Source: an uncultured Lachnospiraceae bacterium (GTDB lineage Bacteria > Bacillota_A > Clostridia > Lachnospirales > Lachnospiraceae). Taken from it: a DNA stretch of 8,174 nucleotides. Of the stretch, positions 1 to 6,972 are shown piece by piece. The notes beneath the pieces are model-generated. The model did no database searches. It saw only the letters and a program-made list of their open reading frames with translations, and was not told the DNA's origin. Position 1 is the first letter of the stretch; every line of letters starts with the position of its first letter. A program made the position numbers and the translations under genes. Location: NCBI GenBank assembly GCA_902783205.1, contig CACZQE010000222.1, positions 1-8,174 on the forward strand, in the 5' to 3' direction.

Positions 1-3000
1 GCGATACTTACTACCTCATCTCCGACCATTCCGATCAACTGAACTGTAATTGTCTCAGGTCTGAAGCCATCCTGGTTGTTAGCATCTTCCCAGATCTTTT
101 CGACGTCGATTTTAGTAGTCTCAGGTGTGTGGCTATTTGTAATTTCGATAGGACCACTTTCGCCTCCTGCTACAGCCTCAACACCATTCGCCGGATTGAT
201 CTCCTTTTCATATGTAGTATTTGGAAGTTCTTCCTCTACTACATAGGTAATTAAGGCGCCATTTTCCTTAACCGGCAGGTCGCTCTTTGAATAAGACCAT
301 GTGTTTTCGATTCCTACTTCGGCCTCAAGAGGTACAAATTCACCTTCGTCATTCTTAACTAACACAGGGCTCTTTTCACCGTTAACAACCTTAAAGATCT
401 TTATTTTTGCAGGATTGATTCCTTCCTTTGTACCTGGCCTAATGCCATCCTGGTTTTCATTATCAAGCCATGTCTTATTGACAGTAAGCTCAGTTGTGTC
501 AGGAACATGTTTATTGGTGATAATGATTCCAGAGCCTTCTTCACTTTCAGTAGTAGAAGATGTATAGCCATCAGGCACTTCAATTTCTCCTACTGTATAT
601 TCAATAGGCGGAAGTACAGCTTTGGCATCACCTGCTGCTTTTGTATCTGCGCCCTTTGCAGGAGCAGCCTCTTTAACTTCTTTTTTCTTTGCAGGAGCAG
701 CTTCTTTAACTTCTTTTTCCTTTGCAGGAGCAGCTTCTGTTGCTGCCTCTTCTGGAGCAGCTTCTGCTGCTGCCTCTTCAGGAACAGCTTCTGTTGCTGC
801 TTCTTCAGAAACAGTTTCTTCTGCTGCCTCTTCAGGAACAGCTTCTGTTGCTGCTTCTTCAGAAACAGTTTCTTCTGCTGCTACCTCTTCAGGAACAGCT
901 TCTGATGCTGCTTTTTCTTCAGGAACAGCCTCTTCTACTGCCTTTTCAGGTGCAGCTTCTTTTGCAGCTTCCTCGTTACTGCTGCTTTCAACTTTCAATG
1001 AACGCTGCTCTGTGCCTTCCGATGAATCATCTCCACCAACAACAACAACGGCAGCATTATCCGGCACTGGTTTATGAACATCAAGACCTGTCCATGTATG
1101 TGCCCAATCATTACTGTCATCAAGTCTTACAGGGTCTCCATACTTATTGCCCTCAGTGTCCATAAGCTGAACCATAATGTATTCAGGTCTCAGGCCATCC
1201 TGGTTATTATTATCATCCCAGACTTTTTTGACAGAATACGTTGTCTCGTCTTTATCTCTATGATTTATGATTTTAGTTTCTTTACGATTTGCGCCATTTG
1301 CATCATGCTGGTATTCAGGATCATCATAACCATCGACCGGATCCTCTTCCGCCGTATATTCTACAAGCGCTCCTTTTTCATACTTTGGAAGATCATCCCA
1401 ACTAAACTGCCAGTTGTTTTCTGAACTCAGTTCTACAGTCTTATAAGTCGTGCCATTCTTTAAAAGTCTGACTTCTAACTTTTCCGGACGTAAGCCATCC
1501 TGATTATTTGCATCAAGCCAGGTCTTGCTGACGAGATATCCTCTGAGTACCGGAGTATGGATGTTTGTTATAGTCCATTTTCCGGTGGCTTCATCTTTGC
1601 TGGATGATACTGCATATGTTCCATCGCCGTCAGTTCCTGTTATTACGTCTGTCTTTGTCTCTTCGACAGTGTATACGATCTCTTTACCATCTTTGTACTT
1701 AGGCAGATCGCTGAAAGTCGCTACCCATGCAGTACCCTCACCGTCTTCGTCTACTACACCATCAAGTGTGACTTTCTTATCTGTTGGCTCTTTATCTGCA
1801 TAAAGCACGAACTCTACGCTTCCCGGTCTGATGCCATCCTGATTTTCAGCATCATCCCATACTTTCGTTGCTTCGACATTCACATCTTCAGGTGTATGAG
1901 TATTTGTGATGGTGCCATGATCCTTTGCAGGGCTGCCGGTTGTCGTGTAGCCGTCGATTTCAGACTCGGTTACGGTGTACTCTACTTCCTGTCCGTTGTT
2001 ATATCTTGGAAGTCCTGTGTAAGTAATGGTGTATGTGTTGTCATTATTATCAACAACTGTTGGCTCTTTGCCTTCAACTGCTGGTGAGAGTGTCAGTTTC
2101 GCCTTCAGCTCATCAGGTGTCAGGCGGAAGCCTTCCACATCTTCCATATCATCCCACACTTTTGTGATCTCAAGATCAGTAAGCGCATAATCGTTTGTGT
2201 ATGTAACGGTGTAGCTTGTCTTTGTGTTCTCGATCTTACCTGTTGTGGTCTGTCCACCGGAGAAAGTGCTGTCCGCACCTTGTGTCAGCTCCGCTTTAAC
2301 AAATGCAAAGCTTGAACCTGTAGGCAGGCTTTCTTCGAAGGTATAGGTCGACCTGGAAGGCAGGTTCAGGAAACGCAGATTCCATCCGTCCTTCATCTGT
2401 ACAGAAACGGTATTCTTAGAAGGAAGATAGTAATAACCTTCCGCATCTGGTCCTACCAAACCAGTACCGGATACGTTGGCATCCATAACCGCTGCTCCAG
2501 CCTTCGTATCATAAATCGAGAACCACAGCCAGTAATCAGACAGATGATCCGGATCATCTGTAGGCTCATTAGCAGGTGCCTTGGAGTTGTTCACTTTCAA
2601 GGTGAACGGGAAGGTTGCATCCTTAGGTGCATCTTCTCCGGTAACAACCTTCGTCAGGTTCAGGTTGGAACGACGATGGTTGATTGCCGTCAGACCCGCT
2701 GCACTTGTATCAGCGTAATACTCTTTGTTATTGATCGTATACTTCGTTGCGCCTTCAGGAGCCGGATGCGCAGCGTCGACCTGGATGAGCATCGTCTTTG
2801 TTCCATTGATGAGCATCGGGTGCACTACAGGAGACTCGAGTTCCCAATGATACTGCTCATCGCCAAGCTCAGCGAACTTGAAATCATGCCCTTCTGCACC
2901 AGGGAGAACCCTTCCGTTCTTGATGATACCAATAGAGATGAACGATTCCGTTGACCAATCGTTATCATCACTGATCGTATCAGTATGGAATGGCTGATCA

Positions 3001-4643
3001 TTCATGAGGACCGTAATCTCGAGTTCGTCGACATCAGGATCTCCGCCTTCCCACTGTTTCTCTGCTTTCAGTGTTTCAGCGTCAGTCGCAACAGGATCTG
3101 GATTGGTGTATCCGGTAGTCTGCCGCCCCGCTTCATCACGAGTATCATCGTAGCTCAATGTTGCATTGGTATTGGTACGGAGGCTGTAACTGCCATTACC
3201 ATTATCTACGATGTATTTTTTGATCTCTGTATCAAGAGAAGCATATGTAATATCGCCATTCTTCAGCTTAGCGATGATATCATATGTTTCCTGACTCGGA
3301 TAGCAATCGAAAGTTACGGAATAAGTAACACCGTCTAGCAAAGTACCAACAGAACTAAGATCCCACTTGACAGCACTGCTCTCAAAACTTGCTTCAGGTG
3401 GGTCATAATCGTAGAGATCATTTCGCCCTGTCCATTCGTATTTGAACTGTCCACCAGAGACTTTACCTTGGACTGTCACAGTCTTCGAACCCCATGTAAC
3501 AGTGCAAGTGCCGTCATTGTTATCTCTTACAGTGTATTCTATCGTATTACCCTTACTGTCTATACGGGTGAATTTGTTGCTCACCACTGGAATTGAGATC
3601 CAATACTGATATGAATTTGTATCGACTTCCAGCAATTCAGCGAAGCCAGTGCTCGTCTCCACACTGTGGGTGGTACCATCGTTGATCTGAACCGACGCAA
3701 TACCCAACGCCTGTACTACTTTCTCGAATATCTCGTCGATAGCAGCGTTCAGCTGACTTGTGTTGCCAGCATTGAAATAGTTAGGAGCTTCCTGTGTTGC
3801 CGCAACAACATTGTTAATGTTTCCACCACGGTGCTGGTTGTTGACAGAAAAGTACATAAGGTCGTCAAGAAGATCGGCCTCGGTGCCGTATGCATAGATG
3901 CCGTAGAATGTGCCTTCTGTACCCGCAACGGAAGTCGCAACATCGTACGCTTCTTCTGTCGCAGCGTTATAACGTTGCCTCAGCTGCTGAATAGTAGCAC
4001 CAGAAGGGTTGATCGGGTTGTTGCCCGTGGTGCCATCTGCAGTCGGTGCGCCGTCGGTAATCATAATCACAAAAACCGGGTCATCATTATTCTGCTTGGC
4101 AGAGGTAACGAGAGTATTAGCCCGCATCAGAGCATGTTCCCAGTTCGTACCATTATTTCCGGTATAAGTGAAGTTGTACTGATTATCACCCGCTCCGTCA
4201 TCGAACCTGTTCGCAAGATTGGTTACATTTGTTGACCACCCCTCCGCTTGCGTAGCTGTCGGCCCGAATGTAACAAGGGACACGTGAATATTGTCCCCGT
4301 TCTGATATCCAGCCAGACGTGTCAGGAAATCATGGACTACATCTTCCGCTTCATCTGCGCGGCTGTTTCTTGAATCCCCAGCGCGGCTAGTCATACTTGA
4401 TGAAACATCGTATACAACGACAACGTTTACACCGCCGATTTCCTGCACATCATCATCAGCATCGCCAGTGACTGTTAATTCAAGATTGTACGTGCCGTCT
4501 CCGTTATTTTTGAGACTCTTTTTGTGATCGGGTACTTGTCCTACTGCCGCATAGGCGGTCATCAGCGATACCGGCATATACGTGATGACCATCGCCAGAG
4601 ACAGCAGTAAAGTCAGTGCCCTTCTCCTTAAATTGTTCAGCAT
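1..4643 (-). CDS. Large secreted VWA / Cna-B repeat surface adhesin, 3' end off the window
   Basis: The frame is open for 1547 codons from ATG 4643 to the left edge, where it is cut. I spot-checked the frame at several distant points and found no break. Residues 1-32 form a signal peptide (Arg-rich start, hydrophobic core, AYA cleavage). A von Willebrand factor A domain follows (about 72-250) with a complete metal-ion site: D79-x-S81-x-S83, T166 in GTNW and D197 in ITDG. After it come pilin-like domains, including degenerate Cna-B-like ones at about 526-658 and 659-815, then Cna-B repeats at about 816-918, 919-1031, 1032-1129, 1130-1381, 1382-1507 and 1508 onward. Most carry K(V/T)W, NQDGxRP, YTVxE and ITNxHTP. 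The Lys, Glu and Asn fit intramolecular isopeptide bonds (family knowledge). The layout suggests a cell-wall-attached adhesin or pilus-tip protein; the anchor motif lies outside the window. The repeat at 816-918 lacks NQDG. The ligand is unknown. Confidence 0.93.
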   Translation of the reverse strand, partial: MLNNLRRRALTLLLSLAMVITYMPVSLMTAYAAVGQVPDHKKSLKNNGDGTYNLELTVTGDADDDVQEIGGVNVVVVYDVSSSMTSRAGDSRNSRADEAEDVVHDFLTRLAGYQNGDNIHVSLVTFGPTATQAEGWSTNVTNLANRFDDGAGDNQYNFTYTGNNGTNWEHALMRANTLVTSAKQNNDDPVFVIMITDGAPTADGTTGNNPINPSGATIQQLRQRYNAATEEAYDVATSVAGTEGTFYGIYAYGTEADLLDDLMYFSVNNQHRGGNINNVVAATQEAPNYFNAGNTSQLNAAIDEIFEKVVQALGIASVQINDGTTHSVETSTGFAELLEVDTNSYQYWISIPVVSNKFTRIDSKGNTIEYTVRDNNDGTCTVTWGSKTVTVQGKVSGGQFKYEWTGRNDLYDYDPPEASFESSAVKWDLSSVGTLLDGVTYSVTFDCYPSQETYDIIAKLKNGDITYASLDTEIKKYIVDNGNGSYSLRTNTNATLSYDDTRDEAGRQTTGYTNPDPVATDAETLKAEKQWEGGDPDVDELEITVLMNDQPFHTDTISDDNDWSTESFISIGIIKNGRVLPGAEGHDFKFAELGDEQYHWELESPVVHPMLINGTKTMLIQVDAAHPAPEGATKYTINNKEYYADTSAAGLTAINHRRSNLNLTKVVTGEDAPKDATFPFTLKVNNSKAPANEPTDDPDHLSDYWLWFSIYDTKAGAAVMDANVSGTGLVGPDAEGYYYLPSKNTVSVQMKDGWNLRFLNLPSRSTYTFEESLPTGSSFAFVKAELTQGADSTFSGGQTTTGKIENTKTSYTVTYTNDYALTDLEITKVWDDMEDVEGFRLTPDELKAKLTLSPAVEGKEPTVVDNNDNTYTITYTGLPRYNNGQEVEYTVTESEIDGYTTTGSPAKDHGTITNTHTPEDVNVEATKVWDDAENQDGIRPGSVEFVLYADKEPTDKKVTLDGVVDEDGEGTAWVATFSDLPKYKDGKEIVYTVEETKTDVITGTDGDGTYAVSSSKDEATGKWTITNIHTPVLRGYLVSKTWLDANNQDGLRPEKLEVRLLKNGTTYKTVELSSENNWQFSWDDLPKYEKGALVEYTAEEDPVDGYDDPEYQHDANGANRKETKIINHRDKDETTYSVKKVWDDNNNQDGLRPEYIMVQLMDTEGNKYGDPVRLDDSNDWAHTWTGLDVHKPVPDNAAVVVVGGDDSSEGTEQRSLKVESSSNEEAAKEAAPEKAVEEAVPEEKAASEAVPEEVAAEETVSEEAATEAVPEEAAEETVSEEAATEAVPEEAAAEAAPEEAATEAAPAKEKEVKEAAPAKKKEVKEAAPAKGADTKAAGDAKAVLPPIEYTVGEIEVPDGYTSSTTESEEGSGIIITNKHVPDTTELTVNKTWLDNENQDGIRPGTKEGINPAKIKIFKVVNGEKSPVLVKNDEGEFVPLEAEVGIENTWSYSKSDLPVKENGALITYVVEEELPNTTYEKEINPANGVEAVAGGESGPIEITNSHTPETTKIDVEKIWEDANNQDGFRPETITVQLIGMVGDEVVSI
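655..738 (-). repeat. 33-bp tandem repeat, two full copies and a partial third
   Basis: Copies start at 655, 688 and 721 (each beginning TTTGCAGGAGCAGC on the plus strand). The first two differ at only two or three positions, and the third matches for about 18 bp. Each unit is 11 codons and encodes the Lys-rich motif EVKEAAPAK plus two residues. It forms the C-terminal end of the low-complexity insert in the adhesin. Confidence 0.9.
768..875 (-). repeat. Perfect tandem duplication, 54 bp x 2
   Basis: Bases 768-821 and 822-875 are identical over all 54 positions, and the match runs 6 more bases into 876-881 before a 3-bp insertion breaks it. A more degenerate copy follows to about 930. The unit is 18 codons, so gain or loss keeps the adhesin in frame. 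It encodes EEAATEAVPEEAAEETVS-type sequence. Confidence 0.93.
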
Positions 4644-4646
4644 ATT

Positions 4647-4653
4647 CCCCTCC
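4647..4653 (-). promoter_or_regulatory. Ribosome binding site of the adhesin gene
   Basis: GGAGGGG on the minus strand lies three to five bases upstream of ATG 4643 and decides the start. An in-frame ATG at 4655 overlaps this site and has no ribosome site of its own, so it is the less likely start. Confidence 0.85.
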
Positions 4654-4660
4654 ATATAAT

Positions 4661-4733
4661 CCCCTATGGGGTGGGTAAAGTGATAAAAAATTGTTAATAA
4701 TTTGTTGCATTTAGCGGCTGTGCATAGACAGCC
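4661..4733 (-). promoter_or_regulatory. Adhesin mRNA leader with two small hairpins
   Basis: If transcription starts near 4740, the leader is about 97 nt. It holds a GGCTGT/ACAGCC stem (4716-4721 with 4728-4733, 6-nt loop) and a tight CCCC-ATA-GGGG hairpin (4661-4671) just upstream of the ribosome site. The CCCC could pair instead with the GGGG of the ribosome site. Any regulatory role is inference; the stems are short. Confidence 0.35.
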
Positions 4734-4746
4734 AATATACGGATTT

Positions 4747-4782
4747 ATAATAAAAAAAGTTGCGCAACATATGCGCAACATA
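4747..4782 (-). promoter_or_regulatory. Adhesin promoter with 11-bp-period direct repeats (putative SARP-type operator)
   Basis: The plus-strand 10-mer TGCGCAACAT occurs at 4761-4770 and 4772-4781, an exact 11-bp period; on the transcribed side this reads ATGTTGCGCA twice. The promoter-proximal copy ends at 4761. Eight bases later comes TATTAT (4752-4747, minus strand), five of six to the -10 consensus. No good -35 is visible, as expected for an activator-dependent promoter. SARP-type activators are known to bind direct heptamers at 11-bp spacing ending about 8 bp from the -10. The response regulator encoded nearby has such an output domain. Alternatively, the 10-bp palindrome GTTGCGCAAC (4759-4768) could be a dimer operator. 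Confidence 0.5.
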
Positions 4783-4866
4783 TTGCATGTATTTCGTGCT
4801 GTAATCGGCCCCTTGTTTAAACATTTTTAGCGAATATAGTGTTTTTCTTTATGAACAACTATTAAG

Positions 4867-4884
4867 AAAACTATATGTAGTTTT
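4867..4884 (-). terminator. Weak AT-rich hairpin after the histidine kinase gene
   Basis: AAAACTA (4867-4873) and TAGTTTT (4878-4884) form a 7-bp inverted repeat with a 4-nt loop, 35 bp past the kinase stop. On the minus strand the second arm ends in TTTT then CTT. The stem has a single G-C pair, so termination would be weak and some read-through into the adhesin is possible. Confidence 0.35.
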
Positions 4885-4918
4885 TTCCTCCTATATCTGG
4901 TATTTTCTGCAATTATTA

Positions 4919-6265
4919 TTATTTGTTAAGAATTTGCTGTTCCGGCAGCATAATCGTCACTTTCATGCCGGAACCGGTGCTTTCCATCTCGAGAGTGCCG
5001 CCGCTTTGAATAGCCAGGCGGGTGCGCACGTTCTCGAGACCGACGCTTTTTCTTTTGTTGCGGTTTTTGGCGGTTTCAGGCACTTCTGCGCGCGGGCCTG
5101 CATTCGCACCCGCAGTTGCATCACCGGCAGCGGCGGCACATCCTTCCGTTCTGTCCGTCACTTCTATGCAGACATATCCACCGATCTTACGCGCAGCAAT
5201 AGTGATCTCCGTAACACTCGCTGTTTCATGGTTCGCACCATAAGATGCTCCGTATGCGCCATGCTTCACCGCGTTCTCCACCACCGGTTGGAGCACAAGC
5301 GGAGGCAGCATGAAGTCTGTTGCCTCCAGCTCATATTTGACTTCAAAATTCCCGCGGCCTGTCAGCTTCTCAAGATCCAGATAGGCCTGTGTAAGTTCAA
5401 GCTCTCTGGAAAATGGTATAAGTTCTTCTGCAGTCAGGCTCTCAAGATTACTTCTCAAGTATTCCGAGAAAGAATCAATGGCCTCTCTGGCCTTAGCCGG
5501 GTCTGAATCGCATAGGTTTCTGATGCTCTGTAAAGCGTTATATATATAGTGCGGAGAAATCTGCTCAGCGAGCAGCTGCACCTTGCCTTTCGCAAGCTCA
5601 GCCTCGTTCTCTGCAAGCTCGCGCTCGATATAACCAAGGTATTGTTCGTTGAGAATCAGCAGCATAAGAGAAAGTCCGAGGCCTGTCAGCCTTATCGAAT
5701 CGAAAGCCAATGGAATCACAAGTGTGATCAGTCCCAAAAAGGACGCCCTCCCGAATTGCCGCATTACAGATCCAGAGCAGCTTTTATATATATGTAGAAA
5801 ACAGCTTGCAAACTGGGCCAGAGTTGCCAGGGTCAGTGCATTGATGCTCCCGGTGAGTACATACAGGATTGTTCCTGCAACAAAGATGACAGCAACTGCT
5901 GTTAATCTGGTTTTCAGACTGCTTCTGCTTTTTCCTCCATTGACATAGATAACATATGCAGCGGATTCCATTACACCTATAAGGATCAGTAATAATGACA
6001 GGATCCATATTGCATCAGCCGCTACCGGAAAAATATGTGCGGATGATTTCCATACGAGTCCTTCCGGAAGCATTTCTATCGTTCTCGCAAGAAGACGTGT
6101 GTTTATACCTGCCAGCATAAGTATTGCGGACGCAAGCAAATGACCGGGTTCAGTGCGTTTCTCGGTCTGCCGACTGATCGATACCGTCAATATAATAAGA
6201 AACACTACAGCCGTTATGTCGCTAACAGTATAGATGATGTCATCAAAAGGCATAGGATAATTCAT
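4919..6265 (-). CDS. LytS-type membrane sensor histidine kinase
   Basis: 448 residues. The first about 208 are a polytopic membrane domain with six or seven hydrophobic helices (about 12-30, 43-60, 80-105, 120-138, 142-160, 173-206) and no sizeable extracellular domain, so the signal is probably sensed in or at the membrane. A charged linker rich in Glu (209-232) leads to the His_kinase motif QISPHYIYNALQSI with phospho-acceptor H239. The GHKL ATPase follows: N-box VVENAVKHG with N331, and G2-like KSVGLENVRTRL at about 406-417. The G1 box is degenerate: VTDRTEG around D371 where DxGxG is expected, followed by about 30 residues rich in Ala and Gly. The start lies 4 nt after the preceding stop, with only a weak ribosome site, so translation is probably coupled. 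Its partner should be the regulator of the same cassette. Confidence 0.93.
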   Translation of the reverse strand: MNYPMPFDDIIYTVSDITAVVFLIILTVSISRQTEKRTEPGHLLASAILMLAGINTRLLARTIEMLPEGLVWKSSAHIFPVAADAIWILSLLLILIGVMESAAYVIYVNGGKSRSSLKTRLTAVAVIFVAGTILYVLTGSINALTLATLAQFASCFLHIYKSCSGSVMRQFGRASFLGLITLVIPLAFDSIRLTGLGLSLMLLILNEQYLGYIERELAENEAELAKGKVQLLAEQISPHYIYNALQSIRNLCDSDPAKAREAIDSFSEYLRSNLESLTAEELIPFSRELELTQAYLDLEKLTGRGNFEVKYELEATDFMLPPLVLQPVVENAVKHGAYGASYGANHETASVTEITIAARKIGGYVCIEVTDRTEGCAAAAGDATAGANAGPRAEVPETAKNRNKRKSVGLENVRTRLAIQSGGTLEMESTGSGMKVTIMLPEQQILNK

Positions 6266-6269
6266 TATT

Positions 6270-6935
6270 TCAGATTAATCCTTTAGCAATCACGGTCCCT
6301 TGTTTTTTCCAGATCAGGAATGCGGCATCTGATGCTCTGTGATACATTAAAAGCACGAGTATGATTCCCACGATATCAAATGCCACTTGTATGGCTGCAA
6401 ACATGGTGCTGTCTTCAGAAGATGCAAAGAATCGCAGAATCGCACCAACGCTGCTGCAGCACAGATATATGTTGCCTAACCTTTCGGATGCCATCGCGGA
6501 AGTAATGATGCCTTCCTCTCTGAGTATCTTTCCAAAGCCTGTCATCAAAAAGAAAAAAACTGCTCCCATCAGCAGCCTCTCGGCCGCTAACAGAAGCAAC
6601 ATAATCCTTTCCACCACGGAAATTGCCGCCTCATAATTGCTGACCATAAGCCACAGCTCTACCGTGACCAATAACAGCACAACGCATTCAAGGAGAAGCA
6701 CAGAAACCATGATCCTGTACGAAGTTATAAATCTCGGCGAAAGCGCAATTACTCCCACGAAGCACAGCACAGCGGCTACAAGATCAATGAAGCCTGCATA
6801 ACGTAATGTCGTGTATATTAAATCTGCTCCGGCCACCCTGCTGACCAGCATGACCGCATCGATTATTGCTTTAAACAGTATTGTATATGTCAGTATTCTC
6901 AGGGCACGGAAACTGACCCTTTTATTGGTGTTCAA
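6270..6935 (-). CDS. Six-helix integral membrane protein of unknown function
   Basis: 221 residues, not recognised as a named family. Six hydrophobic segments are visible at about 11-33, 45-66, 73-97, 108-133, 152-170 and 178-198, with a basic N-terminus and a short Lys-containing tail. There is no signal peptide, catalytic motif or transporter signature that I can identify. The start is TTG at 6935 (M by initiation), chosen because GGGGGAGG lies directly upstream and no ATG is in frame nearby; the first in-frame Met is well inside helix 1. It is 37 nt downstream of the regulator and 4 nt upstream of the kinase. It is close in length to the kinase's own membrane domain, so an accessory sensor is plausible, but that is inference. 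Confidence 0.85.
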   Translation of the reverse strand: MNTNKRVSFRALRILTYTILFKAIIDAVMLVSRVAGADLIYTTLRYAGFIDLVAAVLCFVGVIALSPRFITSYRIMVSVLLLECVVLLLVTVELWLMVSNYEAAISVVERIMLLLLAAERLLMGAVFFFLMTGFGKILREEGIITSAMASERLGNIYLCCSSVGAILRFFASSEDSTMFAAIQVAFDIVGIILVLLMYHRASDAAFLIWKKQGTVIAKGLI

Positions 6936-6938
6936 ATT

Positions 6939-6946
6939 CCTCCCCC
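6939..6946 (-). promoter_or_regulatory. Ribosome binding site for the TTG-started membrane protein
   Basis: GGGGGAGG on the minus strand sits 3 nt before TTG 6935. It is the only evidence fixing this non-ATG start, and the spacing is on the short side unless the upstream G run pairs. Confidence 0.7.
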
Positions 6947-6972
6947 TCTTAATCTGAACAACTAGTGTGATT

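Larger units (their letters stand above)
612..1082 (-). other. Low-complexity Ala/Glu/Pro/Lys insert inside a Cna-B domain of the adhesin
   Basis: Residues about 1188-1344 of the adhesin interrupt its fourth canonical Cna-B repeat. The first half of that domain (KVWDDNNNQDGLRP to TWTGL) lies before the insert; the second half (IEYTVGE to ITNKHVP) resumes after it. In neighbouring repeats these halves are joined by a loop of about ten residues such as PKYKDGKE. The insert begins with a Val/Gly/Asp/Ser stretch, then runs as PEEAA, TEAVPEE and EETVSEE units, and ends with Lys-rich EVKEAAPAK units. It has no Cys and no hydrophobic core. I infer an extended or helical spacer protruding from the folded domain. 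The exact ends are approximate by a few residues because the loop aligns poorly. Confidence 0.8.

Noticed and set aside
655..930. CRISPR-like array
   Set aside because: The repeats are contiguous, codon-phased and inside a coding frame, with no unique spacers.
507..1165. Overlapping plus-strand reading frames rich in Cys/Phe, Ser/Ala or Leu across the repeat region
   Set aside because: They are antisense translations of the low-complexity repeats of the adhesin; they have no ribosome sites and their composition follows from the repeat.
4504..4710. 68-codon minus-strand frame overlapping the adhesin start
   Set aside because: It runs out of frame through the adhesin signal peptide and VWA start, has no ribosome site, and the adhesin has a strong one.
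4759..4792. Inverted-repeat reading of the adhesin box (GTTGCGCAAC and GCAAcataTTGC)
   Set aside because: It is real as sequence, but the related box before the regulator keeps the direct-repeat period and not the palindromes, so the direct-repeat model was preferred.
4887..4892. AGGAGG on the minus strand downstream of the kinase
   Set aside because: It looks like a ribosome site, but no ATG, GTG or TTG follows at a usable distance, so no small gene is supported.
4934..5506. 190-codon plus-strand frame opposite the histidine kinase
   Set aside because: It is the complement of conserved kinase motifs, with no ribosome site and Cys/His/Arg-rich composition typical of a shadow frame.
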